Position numbers and translations under genes: made by a program. Below, one piece after another: positions 1 to 14,658 of a stretch of DNA of 64,000 bases; position 1 is the stretch's first letter, and every line of letters begins with the position of its first letter. Origin of the DNA: Corythucha ciliata (Eukaryota; Arthropoda; Insecta; Hemiptera; Tingidae); contig CM075943.1 of the NCBI GenBank assembly GCA_038030265.1, positions 34,782,001 to 34,846,000 on the forward strand. The letters run 5' to 3'. Below the pieces are notes generated by a model. It was given only the letters and a program-made list of their open reading frames with translations, was not told the DNA's origin and made no database searches.

Positions 1-1575
1 ACGCCGATCTCTGGGAGTCCTGCGCGTTAAAATTGGCGAGGGTTTAGCATGTGGAAATTTGGAATACATAGGTCCAACAGTCTAGCCCAGCTACACAAGT
101 TAATACGCGGGCAAAAGTATTTTTTGGAATGAAACGTTACCTTTGGTAATGACGGTTACAGCGTGCTTGGCAGCCGAGAACAGGCATTGGTTAACGTTCG
201 GATCACCCCGAGAGCATTTCATTAAGGCTGGATATCACAAATAATATCCCAGTCAGTTCCAAGCGGGACAAAATAATATTAATAGTTCCAATTTATGTGT
301 TTCTTACGCCAATCCATAGCTAAGCTGCTTGCAGTCAACAGAAGAAACAAAAATGGTAATTCGACAAGTACCGGAGTCATGATGCCAACCTATAGAGCTC
401 TACAACTTCTAGAAAAATCCGAAGAACTGGTTTTTCTAAACTATAAAACTAACCGTAAAACTAGAAGCTACGTCAAAGTATTCGTAAAAAATTGACGATC
501 TCTCAAGGGAAACTATCTTTATATACGCTATCTCTTTTTCACGTATTTCATTTCCAATTTACATTAATTTTAGCGGTCCCCTCATTATTCAACAGGGTTT
601 TCATGCCAAATCACGGAGAATTACTCGCTCCCAATAGACCAATTTTTGACCTGGAAAAAATAATGTTCATTCAGATTTTTTTTTTTTTACTTCGTTCCGA
701 TTACACTGTCAGGGTCAACTTGGTGTCCCCCTTTTCCAACTAGATACGGTGGTGAGATTTCTTTCTTAGCGGGACAAGAAAATACCCCCCCCCCCCCAAT
801 GAGTAGGTGCGGGGGAATGGGTTTCTCCTGCTTTAAAAATAGAACCGAAATTGGGAGTATATTGTAATGCCTTAACCTAGTTTATTGTTATGCACCTAAA
901 AACGGTAGATTTATATTATTGCTTCTTGTTGAAAATTATCGCACAAAAAAACATTTGCAGGGGTACACTCTCTGGAAAGAATGGTCTCCTCTATGAATAT
1001 ACCTGTAATTTACCTCATTCTGCGTAACTTGTTTTGTTTTCAGAAAATTGGCATGTTCAAACATTTTTGGCTATTTGGGAGTCGACATCGAGTACGAAAA
1101 GCCAAATCAGTTAAGAAACTGTGATTTCTATGGGGACCAAATAAATCTCGAATGGTTCCCAGTTTAACCGGAATAATGACGTCATTTTATAAAGGGCGGT
1201 CATCCGTGTAGCAGTCAGAATCGGTCCAGGAATTTAGACGAAATTCATAAGTATTACGACATAGATCGGAACACTTGGAGAAAATCGGCCAAAAAATACG
1301 CCCACCTAATCATGGGCGTTTTTGGTGAAAATTGCCAAAAATTATAAAAAATGGACAAAACCAGGTATAGCTCGGTGTTTCCCACCACGGAGAATCCAAA
1401 AATCGAAACGGGGTTTTGATCAGACGAGCCATTGAAAAGGTTCTCCCTATCATTCCGGCAATTCGGACCCTTTTTCCGGGTTCCTACGAATTTTCCCGTG
1501 GACATCGGTCAGCCCTGATGTCCAAGGAAAAGCCTCAACGCAAGCGGCCCTCGCTGAGTTGGATTGGCTCTTTAA
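1..1575. other. No gene recognised
   Basis: AT-rich sequence with a C homopolymer at about 785-798 and short open frames without family resemblance or plausible splice partners. It lies downstream of the minus-strand adhesion gene and I see nothing functional in it. Confidence 0.5.
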
Positions 1576-1579
1576 AAGG

Positions 1580-1845
1580 CCAGATTTCTAGGGTTTAGTT
1601 CATTCAAGCAACCTTCCGTAGGTTTGGCAATTTTTAAAAAACTATTTTCGTGGTTTGACTCTCTCGAAAGCTGAATTTTCGAGGATTTGGCTCTTTATAT
1701 GAACCAAATTTCACAGGTTTGGACCTTTTAAAAAGCCATTTCACGGGCTTGGGTCTTAAAACCAAATTGTTCGGGTTTAGCTTATTCAAAGAACATTTCG
1801 TAGGTGTCGTGTGTTTTGTAGGTTTGTCTTAAAAGTAACAGAGCT
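1580..1845 (-). repeat. Diverged tandem array, GAGCCA/GAAATT family
   Basis: About seven irregular units of roughly 32-36 bp. On the minus strand each reads approximately GAGCCAAACCCGTGAAATTT followed by a T/A-rich spacer. The same unit family occurs at 17.73-17.88, 26.16-26.29, 51.39-51.99 and 57.13-57.42 kb. No coding potential is seen. Confidence 0.6.
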
Positions 1846-2339
1846 TGCGGGCTTAACATGATCGGTTTTTTGAGAATAAATAAAGAGTTTCACGGCTGAA
1901 TAAATATTTGTAAGCGTTACATGCGATAACTAGTTCGTCCATCGAAATTCAAAGTTTTCTGTCTGACTAGCGTGTTTTAGGGTGTCTTTTGGCCACCAGC
2001 ACCTTTTAAAGAGTTCCATAAAATCTCCAAAAATGAGCCTGTTCTCGTTGAAGTTAGGTTTAGCAGATATTCTCGACTTCAAGCAGCCCGAAAAGGTCCG
2101 CGTCCAGCTGCTTCCTTGGACTTCAGACCCACGCAGTAGCTTACCGAGGTAATGATGAGGTGGTCTGACGTCGGCCAGGATTTTTAGGTTATCCATGGAT
2201 GTAGGTATGTGAAGAGGTCGGACCGTTGGACAGCGATTTGGCTACTTTCTACAAATTTCAGTCTACCCGACCTGGAGAATATAACGTCGCAAGTGATATC
2301 AGCAAAGACTGTGGGCTGAATATTTGATTGAGCCCCCGA

Positions 2340-4170
2340 AAGCGCTACTCTGGTGGCTCAAATTGAGAAAATACGCGCTGTCTTGAGGAAAATTCGCGGC
2401 TAAAAAGAGAAAATACACCGTGTCCCCTTAAAGGTAGTTGGACGTAAAGCCCCGTTGGTTTACCAACGATTACTTTACTTTACTTTACACCCTGTCCCCA
2501 GTTTCGTTAGGTTCTTAAGCCCAGTAAAGTGCTGATCGGTAATTTGCAACTTGCTGACGCGACAAATATATTCGTGACTATAATTGCGAAAAATCGCTGA
2601 TTCGCGGTGCACGTAGGCCATTCATTGTAGAAATCAACGCAAAAGTGTTATTTTGGACCAACCCCGCTGTTAAAATTGAGATAACACGCAATCACATTGG
2701 CAAATAAAAAACGCTTTCAGGTTAAAACTAGGAAAAATAGCAAATTCACAACTGAAATTGCAAAAAATCACCCATCCGCTTGCAAAAAAGGGATATGGAT
2801 AGATAGATAAGGGATAAGGAATAGATGCTAAAATTCGCCGCAAAATTAGCAGAAAACGCTATTACACAGCTGAAATTGAGAAAAATCGCTACCTAATTTG
2901 AAATTTGCGGGCATATAAAGTTGAAGAAAAACGCTAATTTACAGTTCAAATTGGGAAGAAGTGATAGTTCTCTGGTAAAATTGCTAATTTGTATCTTAAT
3001 TTCAGGAAAACGCCCATTCTTGGCAAAAATTGAAAAAACTGGGTAATGCACGGGTTAGAAACCCTACTACGCTGCTAAAATTTATAAAAAGCGCAAAGGC
3101 ACCAATTCGCTACTAAAATTGAGGAACACCACTGAATCTCGGAAAGTGTGGTGAAATTTCTAATTTAAATAAGCGCCTTCGCGCGTTCTGGAGGCAACTT
3201 TGTGGCTAAAATTGAGAAAAACGAAAATTCATGCACGGCTATAAGTAAAAACAACGCTGATTCACGGGCTAGAACTGAGATGAAGCAATAATCTGTACGT
3301 GAAAGTAATGTAAAATTGCTAATGCGGTGCTAAAATGTGAAAAGACCGCTAATTTGCGGGTAACATTTTGGAAAATAAATAATTAGTCTGGCCAAGTGCT
3401 AATTCACGGCTTCACGGCAAGTGTTTCACCAATTTACAGCTAAAATTACGCAAAACGCCAATTCGTGACTGAAATTGGGAAAAGCTGCAAATTCACAGAA
3501 TTGAAACGCTACTACGCTGCTAAAATTAAGGAAAATTCTAATTGGCGTCAAAACTGAATTATACGCCATTTGCGGCTTCTGAAGGCAACTTTTGAGGCCA
3601 AAATTGGGAAAAGGCGCCAATTTATGGCAATGGGTGAAAAAACCGCTAATACGATGGTAAAACTGAGAAAAATCGCTCATGCATAGCGCATGGTGAACCA
3701 AATAATCGTAATTTGTGAAGAGCCCTCTATTTCGCGGCTAATATTGAGGAAAAGACTTGAGAAAAACGCTAATTTTCAGCTAAAACTGAGAAAAGAGCTA
3801 ATCCCCTGCTAAAAAATTGAAAAACATAAGCGCTAATTTGCTGCTAAATTTAGGAAAACGCCAAAACTCGTGGAAAATTAGAAATATCGCTCACGGGATA
3901 AAAACGCTACTTTGCTGCTAAAGTTTGGAAAATGCGCAAATTCATGGCCTTGGTGGGGGGGGGGGGTGAAACCATCAATCCGCGGCTGAAACTGAGAACT
4001 ATACAGGCGGCCAAAATTGAGAAAAGCGCTAATTTGCGGGTAAAGTTGACAAAAAGCACCATTCATGTCTTAAATTGAGAAATTCCCGGCTCAGACTGGT
4101 CATACGCGCTAATTTGGCGGATAGAAAAGGTTAAATAGCGTTAATTCGTAGCTAAATTAAGGAAAAGGTT
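2340..4170 (+). repeat. Long diverged tandem array, GCTAAAATTGAGAAAAACGC family
   Basis: About 1.8 kb built from roughly 30-bp units of the form GCTAAAATTGAGAAAAACGC plus AATTCGCGG, heavily diverged and with indels. Short open frames across it are by-products of the repeat. A shorter stretch of the same family lies at about 26.38-26.54 kb. A G-run sits at about 3,955-3,966. Confidence 0.75.
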
Positions 4171-4174
4171 AAGT

Positions 4175-5865
4175 AAAAATTATATTTCTTGTTTATACAG
4201 AGACTTAGGGGCTCTAGGATATTTCCGCCCCGGGCCTCGATAGGTGTAGGTCGGCCAGTGACCACACTATACGCGGTTTCATCCATTTCTAAATTTCGGC
4301 CATTCCTCCAAAAATCGCCCAACTTGAGAGATTTTTAGGGCCATTTTTTCTGAGTATTCCGATTTGAGCCGAAGTACGAATCCCGTGGAGAATGATGTAA
4401 ACGCGGTTTCCTTCTCAACATCATTGAGTGACCAGCTATGTCAGTTAAATTGGTTAAAGGTGAGCTTTTTGCTTTTTTGTATTCGTATCATCGACTTTGT
4501 CAATCTGTATCTTCATGAGACTAGCGGACTAGCCTCTACTCTACTCATTCCATAACAAGGAAGGCATGATAGGGCCAGCAAGTTGTCCGGTAGATTCTAT
4601 AGAGGTCAGGCTGGGTGGAATGATGGCTAAAATGTGAAATTACCCCCTCCCCTCCCTCTAACGAGATTTCAATCTGATCCCCCCCTAGAACAAATTCCTA
4701 CCTACGCCATTGAACCCCAGTGGATGGCTGCCCACTCCTAGAACAAGACAACGGCTGCAGGCTAAGTCCTTGTATTACAAACGTAATTTTGAGACTGTTT
4801 GTTGCGATTTCTTGGAATAATTTCCCTCCTTGGGTTAGCTTTCCAAAGTCTCTACAAATATATTCTGCCATAGCATGTGCGTTGTCGTTTCGATGAATTC
4901 ACTGACATGCCTGACGTGTCTAAGAGGGCTGAGCGTCGCTAATTTGCATGTTTTGACTCCAGATGCGGGTGACTTCGATGGCGCTCTGCCGCAAGGAGGT
5001 GAAGTTTTTGCAAAAAATTGGAAAATTATTTCTTCACTCTCCAGATGTTTTCTCTGCAGCATTGCTCAACTTGCACAGCGGCTGTAGCCAGAATTGCCGG
5101 GGCAGGTTGGAAGTGAATATCACCTTAGTCGTATTCCTGCTGTTCCTCGTCGTGACTGTACTCATTTGCAAGTTTTTTCGGGATGGAGAGTTCCTCCCCT
5201 CTTGCTTAATGGTTGGCGTTGACACAAGGCATGTAGATAACTGAAGCTTAATGTTAGCAAAAATTCCCAACAATTCCAACAAGAGGTCGTCCCACACACT
5301 AAGACATGATTTCTCATTCCTCTCCATCCTCCTTCAATTTTACACCAAAAACTTTTAATTTGACATCAGAGGGCGAGAAAGCGCTCTCTCCTGAAAAAGT
5401 TGGCCGGCTCTCTTCTGTTGCCTGTACTTTGCTGTGCCATCCTCGGGGACTTGTCGGTTGTCATACGAAATTATAGCTATAACTTCAAAAAAGTCGGCTT
5501 ACTATTGAAAACAAGTACAAAACTGACTGTCCGCCTTCATGAAGGAGTGCCTCCCCCCTCCACCTAGCTACACCATGCTGCATAGTCAATATTGGTCGGT
5601 AAAGTTGTTCGAAAAACGGATTGAGGTACAAGCAAATTGAAACCATTGAGCATTATTATTTTAAAAATCTTTATATAAGTACAACTAACATTGCAAATAA
5701 TTTTTTACGAACCTTGATCGGTCTCGTATTATGTACATGTAAGTTTTTAACCAGAAATCATCGTAAAATACACCTGAATGCCAGATGGACCCTGGCAGGT
5801 GAAGATTTTTATAAAAAGGTCTGTTGAACTATTAACATGCAGCAATAAATATTTAATAAAAGTGT
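4175..5865. other. No gene recognised
   Basis: Unique-looking AT-rich sequence downstream of the adhesion-gene 3' end. Several overlapping short open frames exist on both strands at 4.83-5.33 kb but none shows a conserved motif or splice continuity. Confidence 0.4.
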
Positions 5866-5869
5866 ATTT

Positions 5870-6680
5870 ACAAACATATACAAAAATGGGGTTTTATTTT
5901 GATAGACTTTGGAATTATACAAAACACGGTTTTGAACAGCCTCTATAAAAACCAAAAAACAAGGTTGTAAATTATAAATTAGGTAAAATGACGAGGCAAT
6001 GATTCAATGTATAAGTTCTGATTACATATTTACAATGCCAATGACAGCATTTTAGGTTTAAAACAACTTTAGTCGAGACGTCTCGTTTGGCACAAGAAAA
6101 ACCACTCGTAGCTCCAGTACAAAAACAGCTTTATCGAGTACATGTGGAGAGATAAAACTTGGAAACGTAAAATAACTGAGTTTCACTAATTTTGCCTCAC
6201 TCCTTCAGAATAGCGTCTATTATAGTGTTTTTTTCTCTCGTTCTTTTTTCTCGGGGAGGAAGGAACGAAGGAGAGAAAAACAACAAAAACTTTACATCGG
6301 TTTGGTTAGATATATCTTTCAATCTGCGTTTCAATTTCATACGCCCTGCAGAGTAAAGGACAGTCTTAAAGAAAAGAAAGAAAAGGAGCAGTTTCAACAT
6401 TTTAATATTTTCCCTTCTTTTTATATTAATATGCCATAATTGCTAAATAATGTGCATTCCTCGTTATTTAAAATAGGGGGAGTGGTAAAAACATAATTTA
6501 ACATCGTAAAATAAGTAGAAAGCAAGCGAAGCAGCTTGTTTCTTAAGAGATCGTTGCTTTTAGGCTGAAATTTGATAAAAGAAATTAAGGCATTTAACGA
6601 TCATTGGTTAAAGAAAAGTGTTTCTGATAGAACACACCCATCCGTCCATCCATCAAAGAATTGTGGGGCATAAATGCGAG
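5870..6680 (-). promoter_or_regulatory. Probable 3' UTR and polyadenylation signal of the adhesion gene
   Basis: This sequence follows the stop codon at 6,681-6,683 on the minus strand. A minus-strand AATAAA lies at about 5,893-5,898, giving a 3' UTR of about 0.8 kb if used. The assignment is inferred from position only; transcript data would settle the end. Confidence 0.45.
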
Positions 6681-6877
6681 TTAGTTACGAGGATATGCGA
6701 TAGCGATTCCAAAAATTAGCACAGTTGTCGAAATTGAAACAACAGCTGCCGAGGATGTCGTAATAAAAGTCCTCTCAGGGGTGAACTCACTGAGGCCTGC
6801 CATCGTTCGAGCCGCGACCCGGAATCGGTACTGAGTCTCTGGCTGGAGGTCGTAAACCATGTAAGAATTGTTGTCAT
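6681..6877 (-). CDS. Adhesion gene last exon: FN3 C-terminus and GPI-type tail
   Basis: A CCCCAG acceptor precedes it and TAA at 6,681-6,683 ends it. It encodes the FN3 signature YDLQPETQYRFRVAA and then a short tail with a likely omega-site region (TTSSAA), a hydrophobic segment (TTVLIFGIAIA) and only four further residues. No transmembrane-plus-cytoplasmic alternative exon was identified. Confidence 0.88.
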
Positions 6878-9800
6878 CTGGGGGCGTAAAACGACGTTGT
6901 TAGCTTGTGCTGCGGTACAAAATAATGTATAAATAAATGTTACCAGAATCAGAATCGACGTCCTGAAAGTCGGCAGTTTCCCACGGCGTTGCGTCCGGCA
7001 TGCCAGGAAATGTTTTGATGAATTGAACGCGATAGCCGATAACTTCGTCTTCGTTGCGATTGCTTGGAGTCACGTCGAAATACATGCTTCGACCCCTCAC
7101 CGAGGTAATGCCCACGGAACTGGGTGGATTGGGTTTAGCGCCCTCGAGAAGTGTGAACGTCCGCCAAATTTTGCCGATATCGTTGTCAGCGAGACAGTCA
7201 TACTCACCCAGTACCATTCGAGTATCGACCATTCTCACCTGTTTAAAGCATAATTAAAATGTAAGAGCAAATTTAAAAGCAAGGAAATTAATAAATGATC
7301 AATTAAGTATCAAGTATACCCCCCCCCCTTTGAAATGACCTCTGCCACTTAGAGCTGCTCTCTCCACACTCTCGCCTAAAATTCAAATAGGTATGATTTC
7401 TGGTCATAAGAGTCTGAGCAAGGGACTGACAATGAGTCAAGCAAAGAGAATCCTTGGAAGTTGAGGGGAGGCCTGCTATTTTATCAGAAAAAATACTTCT
7501 TCTGAATCTTATAATGCCACTATTTTGGTTCCGAACCGAGATTGCCACTCTTTCGAGGAAACAGGCTAAGCTAAAGCATGAGTCCACGACTCATAATTGA
7601 TAAAAAGTTTAAATAATGTGAGTTCATTGGGCCTAAAATGCTAAGTTTGACAAGAGAAAATTGATTGTTTCTGGGATTGAATTGGCAGTTTACGAGCTGA
7701 ACAGTCAAATTGCATCGTAAAGTTGCCAGTTGTTTGGCTAGGAAACCGAATTTGACAGTTGCTTGTCCGTAAGATTGTTATTACAAGGAGGCATTATGAC
7801 TCCAAGAGCGGCATATACCAGCTTTCTCAATCGTCGAATAATATAGTCAACCTCCGGGAGAATATTAAAAAGAATATTGAAAGGAGCGGGTATCGATAGA
7901 GACCATTTCTAGGAATGCCAGAGTTTTGATATCACAACACCCAACACACTCGTACGGAATACACCAAACACCAATGATGCTCTTTCCCTCAATCCGGAGG
8001 CACGGTCGATTATTTCGTACTCCGATAACAGCTACAACGGGTCCACCTCTAACTAATAGAAGTCCTGTTGCTACAACGTGCTAATTCAATGTAAACAAGA
8101 TTTTCCTGAGCCTTTAAGCACAATCCCCCGTCTACATTTTTAAAAGCACTACTCGCGGATCCAGTACTCAGAGCACATGTTGATTTTATTGACTGTTTCC
8201 ATCTCTCTCTCTGAGTCGCTCTCTCTTCCTGACTTGCAAAGAAAACCCAAAGTGAATACATGGTTGGGTTAACCGAACTTTTTGACCAAGTAATGACCGT
8301 CTAACTGCGTTGAATCAAATACTGACCGAGTTCTAGGCCACAATAAGCCATGATGACCGAGTGGACCTGTGAGTCACACGAATAATAACCGAGTATCTGG
8401 TTAAATAAGGCACCAACCGAGTCCGTGGCACTCGGTTAAAGACAGCGAGGCGTCTGCGTTACCCGAGTAAGAGAATAATCCCCACTACTTCTCAGTGACC
8501 TTCGGATGATTTTACCGAGTAAACAGGTTATGGTACAACAAACCCTGTCGACTCGGTTAGAAAATGAATGAATATGGCTGCTCACCCGATGTTTTGACCT
8601 AGTGGAAACGACCGTTAATTTTAGCTGACCAAGTAGGTTTGTCGGCGGGAAACAAAACTACCGAGTAGCACGTGTCTAGTTGGTTTTCGTATTGCGTCAG
8701 TCGGATTCGGGCTAGTCAGTGCTCGTTCAGTGATGAGTGATTAAATAAAAATAACAGGGTTCCATCTATACTGTGCCAATTTCATCATAATAACAATGAC
8801 CGACGTAGCCGATTTACTTCGAGAGTGGAAAATTCCTGAAGCGGAAATTAAGGAAATTACAGGTAAGCAATTTTTTTTTACTGTCGCATGTTTTTTCAAG
8901 TTTCCATTTTTAATTATTATATAATAATTTATTAGAACTATAACTTCGGCTTATACCAGTATAGCAGAGCTTAGCCCTCATGCCTGATGATGAGCCTCTC
9001 AGCGGTGAGCAATTTTTCCTTACTTTTTAACTTGCATTGAAATTATTTGAAGCCCGTCTGTTCCTACCCTATACGTAGGTAGTTCTCGGAAGTAAATTGA
9101 GCATCCAAAAAAGGCGTCGCGATGAAACACTGCTGTCTATTTGATCTACCTTTCAAACAACAAAACGGACCGGGAGCTCGGACCCGGAAGAGACCGGGAG
9201 CGAGCAGTTTTGGGAATTCAACCATTCTTCTCCAGCAGAAGACAGCTGGGAATCAGTCAGGCAAGCCTACATCGTTACAGATGGTTTCTTATATTCATTC
9301 GACGACATTTTAGAAGCGGTCGATATTTGTTTTCAAAGGCTTTTATATGTGTTGATATGTGTTTCATCAAAGTTTCCTGAATAAATGTGAACATATTTAG
9401 CAACTTCTGCAAACGAAATTATTGCTGGTTAATAATGCAATTCCTTGTTCGCTTTAATACCTTCATTATAGATCAGGTACGGTTAATTCATTGCAACAAC
9501 TGAGCAAGAAAATGACAAGAAACCTAGTGTGATTGGTTATTTTTTACCAAGCTTGGCTAGGTCATTTCTGTTAAAACAACCGAGTGAGTCGGATAAAATT
9601 AACCGTGTGTAATCGGTATATTATGACCGAGTAACTCGGTTAATAATGTTATGATTTGGTTGAATACTTTTTACCAAGCTACTTGGTTGATGATGAAATG
9701 ACTCGGGTGCAAATTTTTGACCGAGTAATCAACTTGATTTAACCGAGCACATCTACTAGGTTGAATCTGCCAACATACTTGGTTAAAATCAAACTCGGAT

Positions 9801-12800
9801 AGAAATTGTGTTTAACCGGAAAATGGTACCAGGTTAAAACGACCGAACTTACTCGGGTGCAAATTATTAACCAAGTAAGCTCAGTTAAATTCAACCGAGT
9901 TTTGAGCTGTTTTTTCTCCCAGTATGGTTTAGTGTATCACTAATTGAACCTCCCTCCACTTCTCAACAGTTCCTCAATTCACTTACTGGGTGGAGACTTC
10001 TTTAATCACTATTAAGTCATTTAATTCTCACCTTGAAACCACACAGAAAGTTGAAAGCTCCATTTTATAAGAAAAGTGTTTCCTGTTTTAGTGAGAAGCC
10101 AACGCAACTCGAAAAACCAGACGTCCGCCCTTTCCTTCTAAAGACAACAGTTTTATGTCATGCTTAAATGTTTAATTAATTTCAACAATTTTTTTTACTC
10201 GATTTTATGGAATAATGCGGGCTGTAACTAATCCCCCTCCCCCTCCTACCATTCCATCTGTGGGGGGGTTGCAGGATGCCTCCTACCATTATATCATAAC
10301 AGCAGCTATACAAAAAGCAACGTGGTATGCGCTTCGTTGATGAAGCTGACTCCGTACAATTATACAATTTATCTCTTTGCCTCTTCTCCTGCCTTTTTTT
10401 CATATTATTCATCCCCCCCCCCCATCAGCTTTAATGGCGCTGTAAACGTGATAAATAACTGCAGTGCCCTCCCCTTTCCACACGTCTAGTAATGTACGTT
10501 TCATCTTCACCCCCTCTCCATTTTTGCATTGGCATTATTACACATACTTAATTTTTTCCACCCTTATTATCGCGTTAATTACCTCTTTCCGACGTATTGT
10601 ATTATAGCGAATGAGGACGAGAAAGAAGGAAAGGTGAGAACAGCGGGGGACCATTATAATTATGATCATTTTTCTCTTTATTGAAGTGGGGAAGGGAAGC
10701 AAAGGGAATTGACATTTTCTTTCATTAATTCGTTTCCACTATTATATGGGGAATGGTTCATAGCTATAGACAAAATATATATTTTTTGAAGACGTTTCAT
10801 TTAATTCGTCAAATCACACTCTCCCACACTATAAATTAAGTAATTGCTGGAAATGTGACAGCAAATAAAGTAGGAAGAATGACCCGCAATAAGTCATAAC
10901 ATAAAGGATGTCAAAACTGTCCATGAAAAGCCTCTCCCCTCCCACCCCATACTTCTACCATAACTCCGCCGACTTTATATGTTGAACATAAATCCTTCTA
11001 ACAAGGATCACACGGATTTTACCTCCTTCGTGGTGGGACACTAAAACAGGAGTTTTTCTGGGCGGGGTTTCAAAATAAAAACAGTGAAAGACGACAAAAA
11101 AAAAAAAAAAAGAAAAAGGAGGCCCTCATCGCAATAATTTTTGAAGGCGTGAATATTTCTTATTCAAGGAAGTTAGGTACCTACTCCTTTATTTAATTCT
11201 ACAGTTTCTCTTGTTCTTTCTACACTTTATACGAGACTTGAAGAAATCAATATGGCTTGAAAACTTGAACACTTACGCTATGCCTCAGTGGTATCAAGTA
11301 GTAGGAGGATAATTCCAGAAGATAGGGGTAGGGGAGAGGTAAACTTTTTAAATGATTAAACAAAAAGTGTCACAGCTTGGATTTTGAAACTTTACTTCGT
11401 TTCCCATCGTTGGCTTCACAACTTCACTTTGGTTCAATTAAACTATGAGCTTGACTCACCAATAATGAAGCGATACAGGACGAAAAAGGGGAAAGAACCA
11501 TCGCACTACAAGAAAAAAAAGGGGGGGGGGGTTGTGGAAGAGTTCAGTGTAAAAACAGCACACAAATGAAACGATCAGGTGGGGTCGTTCAAGACGCGAA
11601 TCAACGGATTCCAAAGGGTTCAGCCCCCCCCCCCCTCGCACCAAATGAGTTTGTTTGTTTGTTTTATTTGCCCAGCTCGCGACATTTTGTTTTTTGAAAT
11701 CTTAACCATAGATATCGTATTTTTAGGGAACAAAACCCACGAAATTAGGGTTTTGACTATAGTCAAATCAACAAGCTTTGCGTGTTTTTTTAGGCAGTCA
11801 ATCCCGATTTAAAAATCGTTCAAATCATCAGTGTACGGTCAATGGTGCCAAAGCATGTGCAATATTTGACGTGTACCCAGTACTTAATGAATTTTGTTAG
11901 GATTAAAGGGTTTGGGACCCTTCGGATGGTGTGAACAAGATTTTAGGACGGTGACATTCTGGGTTGGAAGGATTTACATTGGCTCATTTTTTAACATTGT
12001 GCCTGAAGAAGACGGCGCATCAAGCCGTTGAAATTTTGTAATAAATTATAATAAAGAGGTTTTTGCTACCCATAAATTTAAAAAAAACTCAAGATTATGT
12101 AGTTTGATAGAATTTTATTGCGTTTTCCGTTTGCGCAAAATTCCGCTCTGAAGCCGAGCATTTCCATCCTCTTCTCTGAATTATATCATAAGGTAACGGG
12201 GAAGACAGGTGGAAAGCTCGGCTCTAGGGCGGAAATTTATGCAAATGGAAAACGCCATTATAGATGTTGATTTTTTTTGCATAAATAGCCCACGGGTCAA
12301 GGGAGTGAGTTCCACGGTGGTGGGCCATTTCTTCAAGGTGTCTATTTGAGGCGGACACGGATAACTAAGGACTTGGTTTGGTCTCGCCTAGATAAGAAGT
12401 CGATGGGCTTGGGGTATCGTTATCGGTGCACACTACCCAAAAATATGACAGCACGACCAAAAATTGATTACTCTCCTTACAAATTTACTCCGATTCAAAA
12501 ATCGAATATCCACTTCCTCGCGTTGCAGCTTCAGCTCCTGGATTCAACTACCTACTCCGCTAAAAAACGACCATTTACTTCCATTCCGGGCATATCGTTT
12601 AGTAAAACTAAAACAAAATCAAATCAAATTAGAATCCTAATTGTTTCACTCATCAGTCCCCTTAGCTTAGACCTAGACGCACTACGTTTAGTCGTGACCA
12701 AAAATTGATTCTCACCTGAAGGACGGATTTGGTCTCATCTTGAAAGATTTGCGTGTATCTTGGATCCAATGTTCGATTATTGTACCGATACCAGGCATAC

Positions 12801-14626
12801 CCTGGAGCTGGCCGGCCGTACGCTTGGCAAGTGATGTTCGTTACCCCATTGATATATCCGTAGACTTTTTCGTGATTTCGACTCATCGGTGGCCATCTTG
12901 GTTTTTCTATTAGCGCAGAAAGAAATAACGTTAAATACAGACAAAAGTGCTGGACCTATATCTCCGAAATCGTCGACTCACGTAAAACGGCTGCGTGAAT
13001 ATTCTGACTTTTCACTTTGCTCGTTTTTGAAGTCACTTGATACGCTCGACAAGTGTACCAGCCTTCATCTTCCCTTGTGACGTTTGTGATCGAAAGACCG
13101 AGCGGCCGGACAAGATATCGGCTCCCTGCAACAAACTTTCATAAATCAAATAAAACAACCCCCTTTTTTTCTTGGGCTATAAATCTGATGAGAACTTCCC
13201 GAATAATAAGCATAAAAAGGACTCGAGTATGGCTTTAACTTTTCTTCTCTTCTTCTTCTTCGTTGAGGAAAAAAACGGCAAAATGGGATTTACAGGCTTA
13301 CATTCAGGAGAACAGTAAAAGAGAACAAAAAAGAACAGAGAGAGAGAAAATTTTAATGCCGTTTTCTTTCCTTTTTTCTCAATGTGAACGTCGCAAATAC
13401 CGTGGGGAACGCTACCCACTTTGCTTCCCTCAACTTGATTTATTCACCTTCTTCCCCCTGAGGAATTGGTCTTCCCTTCACTTGCCATACAACTGTAGGC
13501 TCAGGATCACCAGTGACTTCACACCTGAGCATTGCGTTCGTACCCTCGACAAGCGTTTGTTGAGGCACTTGTCCCACGAATTCCACTGGCTCTGAAAATG
13601 AATAATTAGAAAAAGAAAGTCACTAGAGAAAACAATTCAGAAAAAAAACATAGCTATATCCCAATTTATTTCATAATTATCACTGCCTTCTTTTCCAACT
13701 GTTCCTTCTCCCTTTTCCTCTATCGCGATATTTTCCGAGCACTGACAGAGGAGTTTTGTCTGCGGCTGAACTCTTGGGATGCTTTCCAACTGATGAAACG
13801 AGGATGATGAGGTGAGGAGAAGGCAATATAAATCTCGGTGTGTTTATCTTTCAAGATAGTCGCACATAGAGAAAAAAAATAGTGCTCAAAGTGGGAAAGG
13901 AGTGATAGTATATAGCGATGATGGGAAGAAGGGAAGGGGGGAGGAGTAAACTGGGTGGCTAAGCTTGAAGGAAATCAAGCGTACTTGCCAAAAAAATAGT
14001 TGCCGAAGCGCGTAAATTTTTCGCAATGAATGGTTATAGCGCCGGGCCTGAAGCGAGGGTGGCGGCTGTAGAGTTGAAAAAGATGAGTTGCCATGCCACA
14101 CGATTTCAATTTCAGACTCAACAACTTGAAGCATTCGCCGACCAACGAAAGATTTATAGAATAAATCACCGTCACTAACGATGATGGGAAAAACTTCAGG
14201 GATGGTAAGAGGAGGGGGATAAATAACAAGATGAAGAGGAGACCATCCCCTCTGCTATTGTCGGTGGTCCTGTCAAGTCGGTAGCGAGGTGAACAAATCA
14301 TCAATGTTCGACCACGCTTGTTGGTCCTTAGCAAACTCGGTTCTCATCCGATAAGTTATTGATGATGAATATTATTATTTCGTGTTTATGACAATCTCTT
14401 AGAGCCAAGATTTGTCTACTTTTAGAATTGGGGGAGGCGACGAGGGGCTTTCTTTCAACAAGAAAATTCTAACGACCTATCGTAACTTAATACCGGTTTG
14501 CGAGAAAAACGAGTGAGCTGGACGAGTCAGTCAACGGACTAAAAAAAGAAATAACAAGTTTTATGTTTAACAGATTCAACCCTCATCAAGCAGAGGTGAA
14601 AGGAAGGAAAAAAAAGTTCAGGTGAG

Positions 14627-14658
<32 letters not shown>

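Noticed and set aside
2340..4170. Regularly spaced repeats resembling a CRISPR array
   Set aside because: Units are contiguous, strongly diverged and have no unique equal-length spacers; the DNA is eukaryotic. It is a decayed minisatellite.
4835..5327. Overlapping 70-97-codon frames on both strands
   Set aside because: Mutual shadows with no motif, no consistent splice sites and no repeat or gene context.
12346..12708. 120-codon plus-strand open frame
   Set aside because: It lies in adhesion-gene intron, shows no family motif, and no transcript structure supports it.
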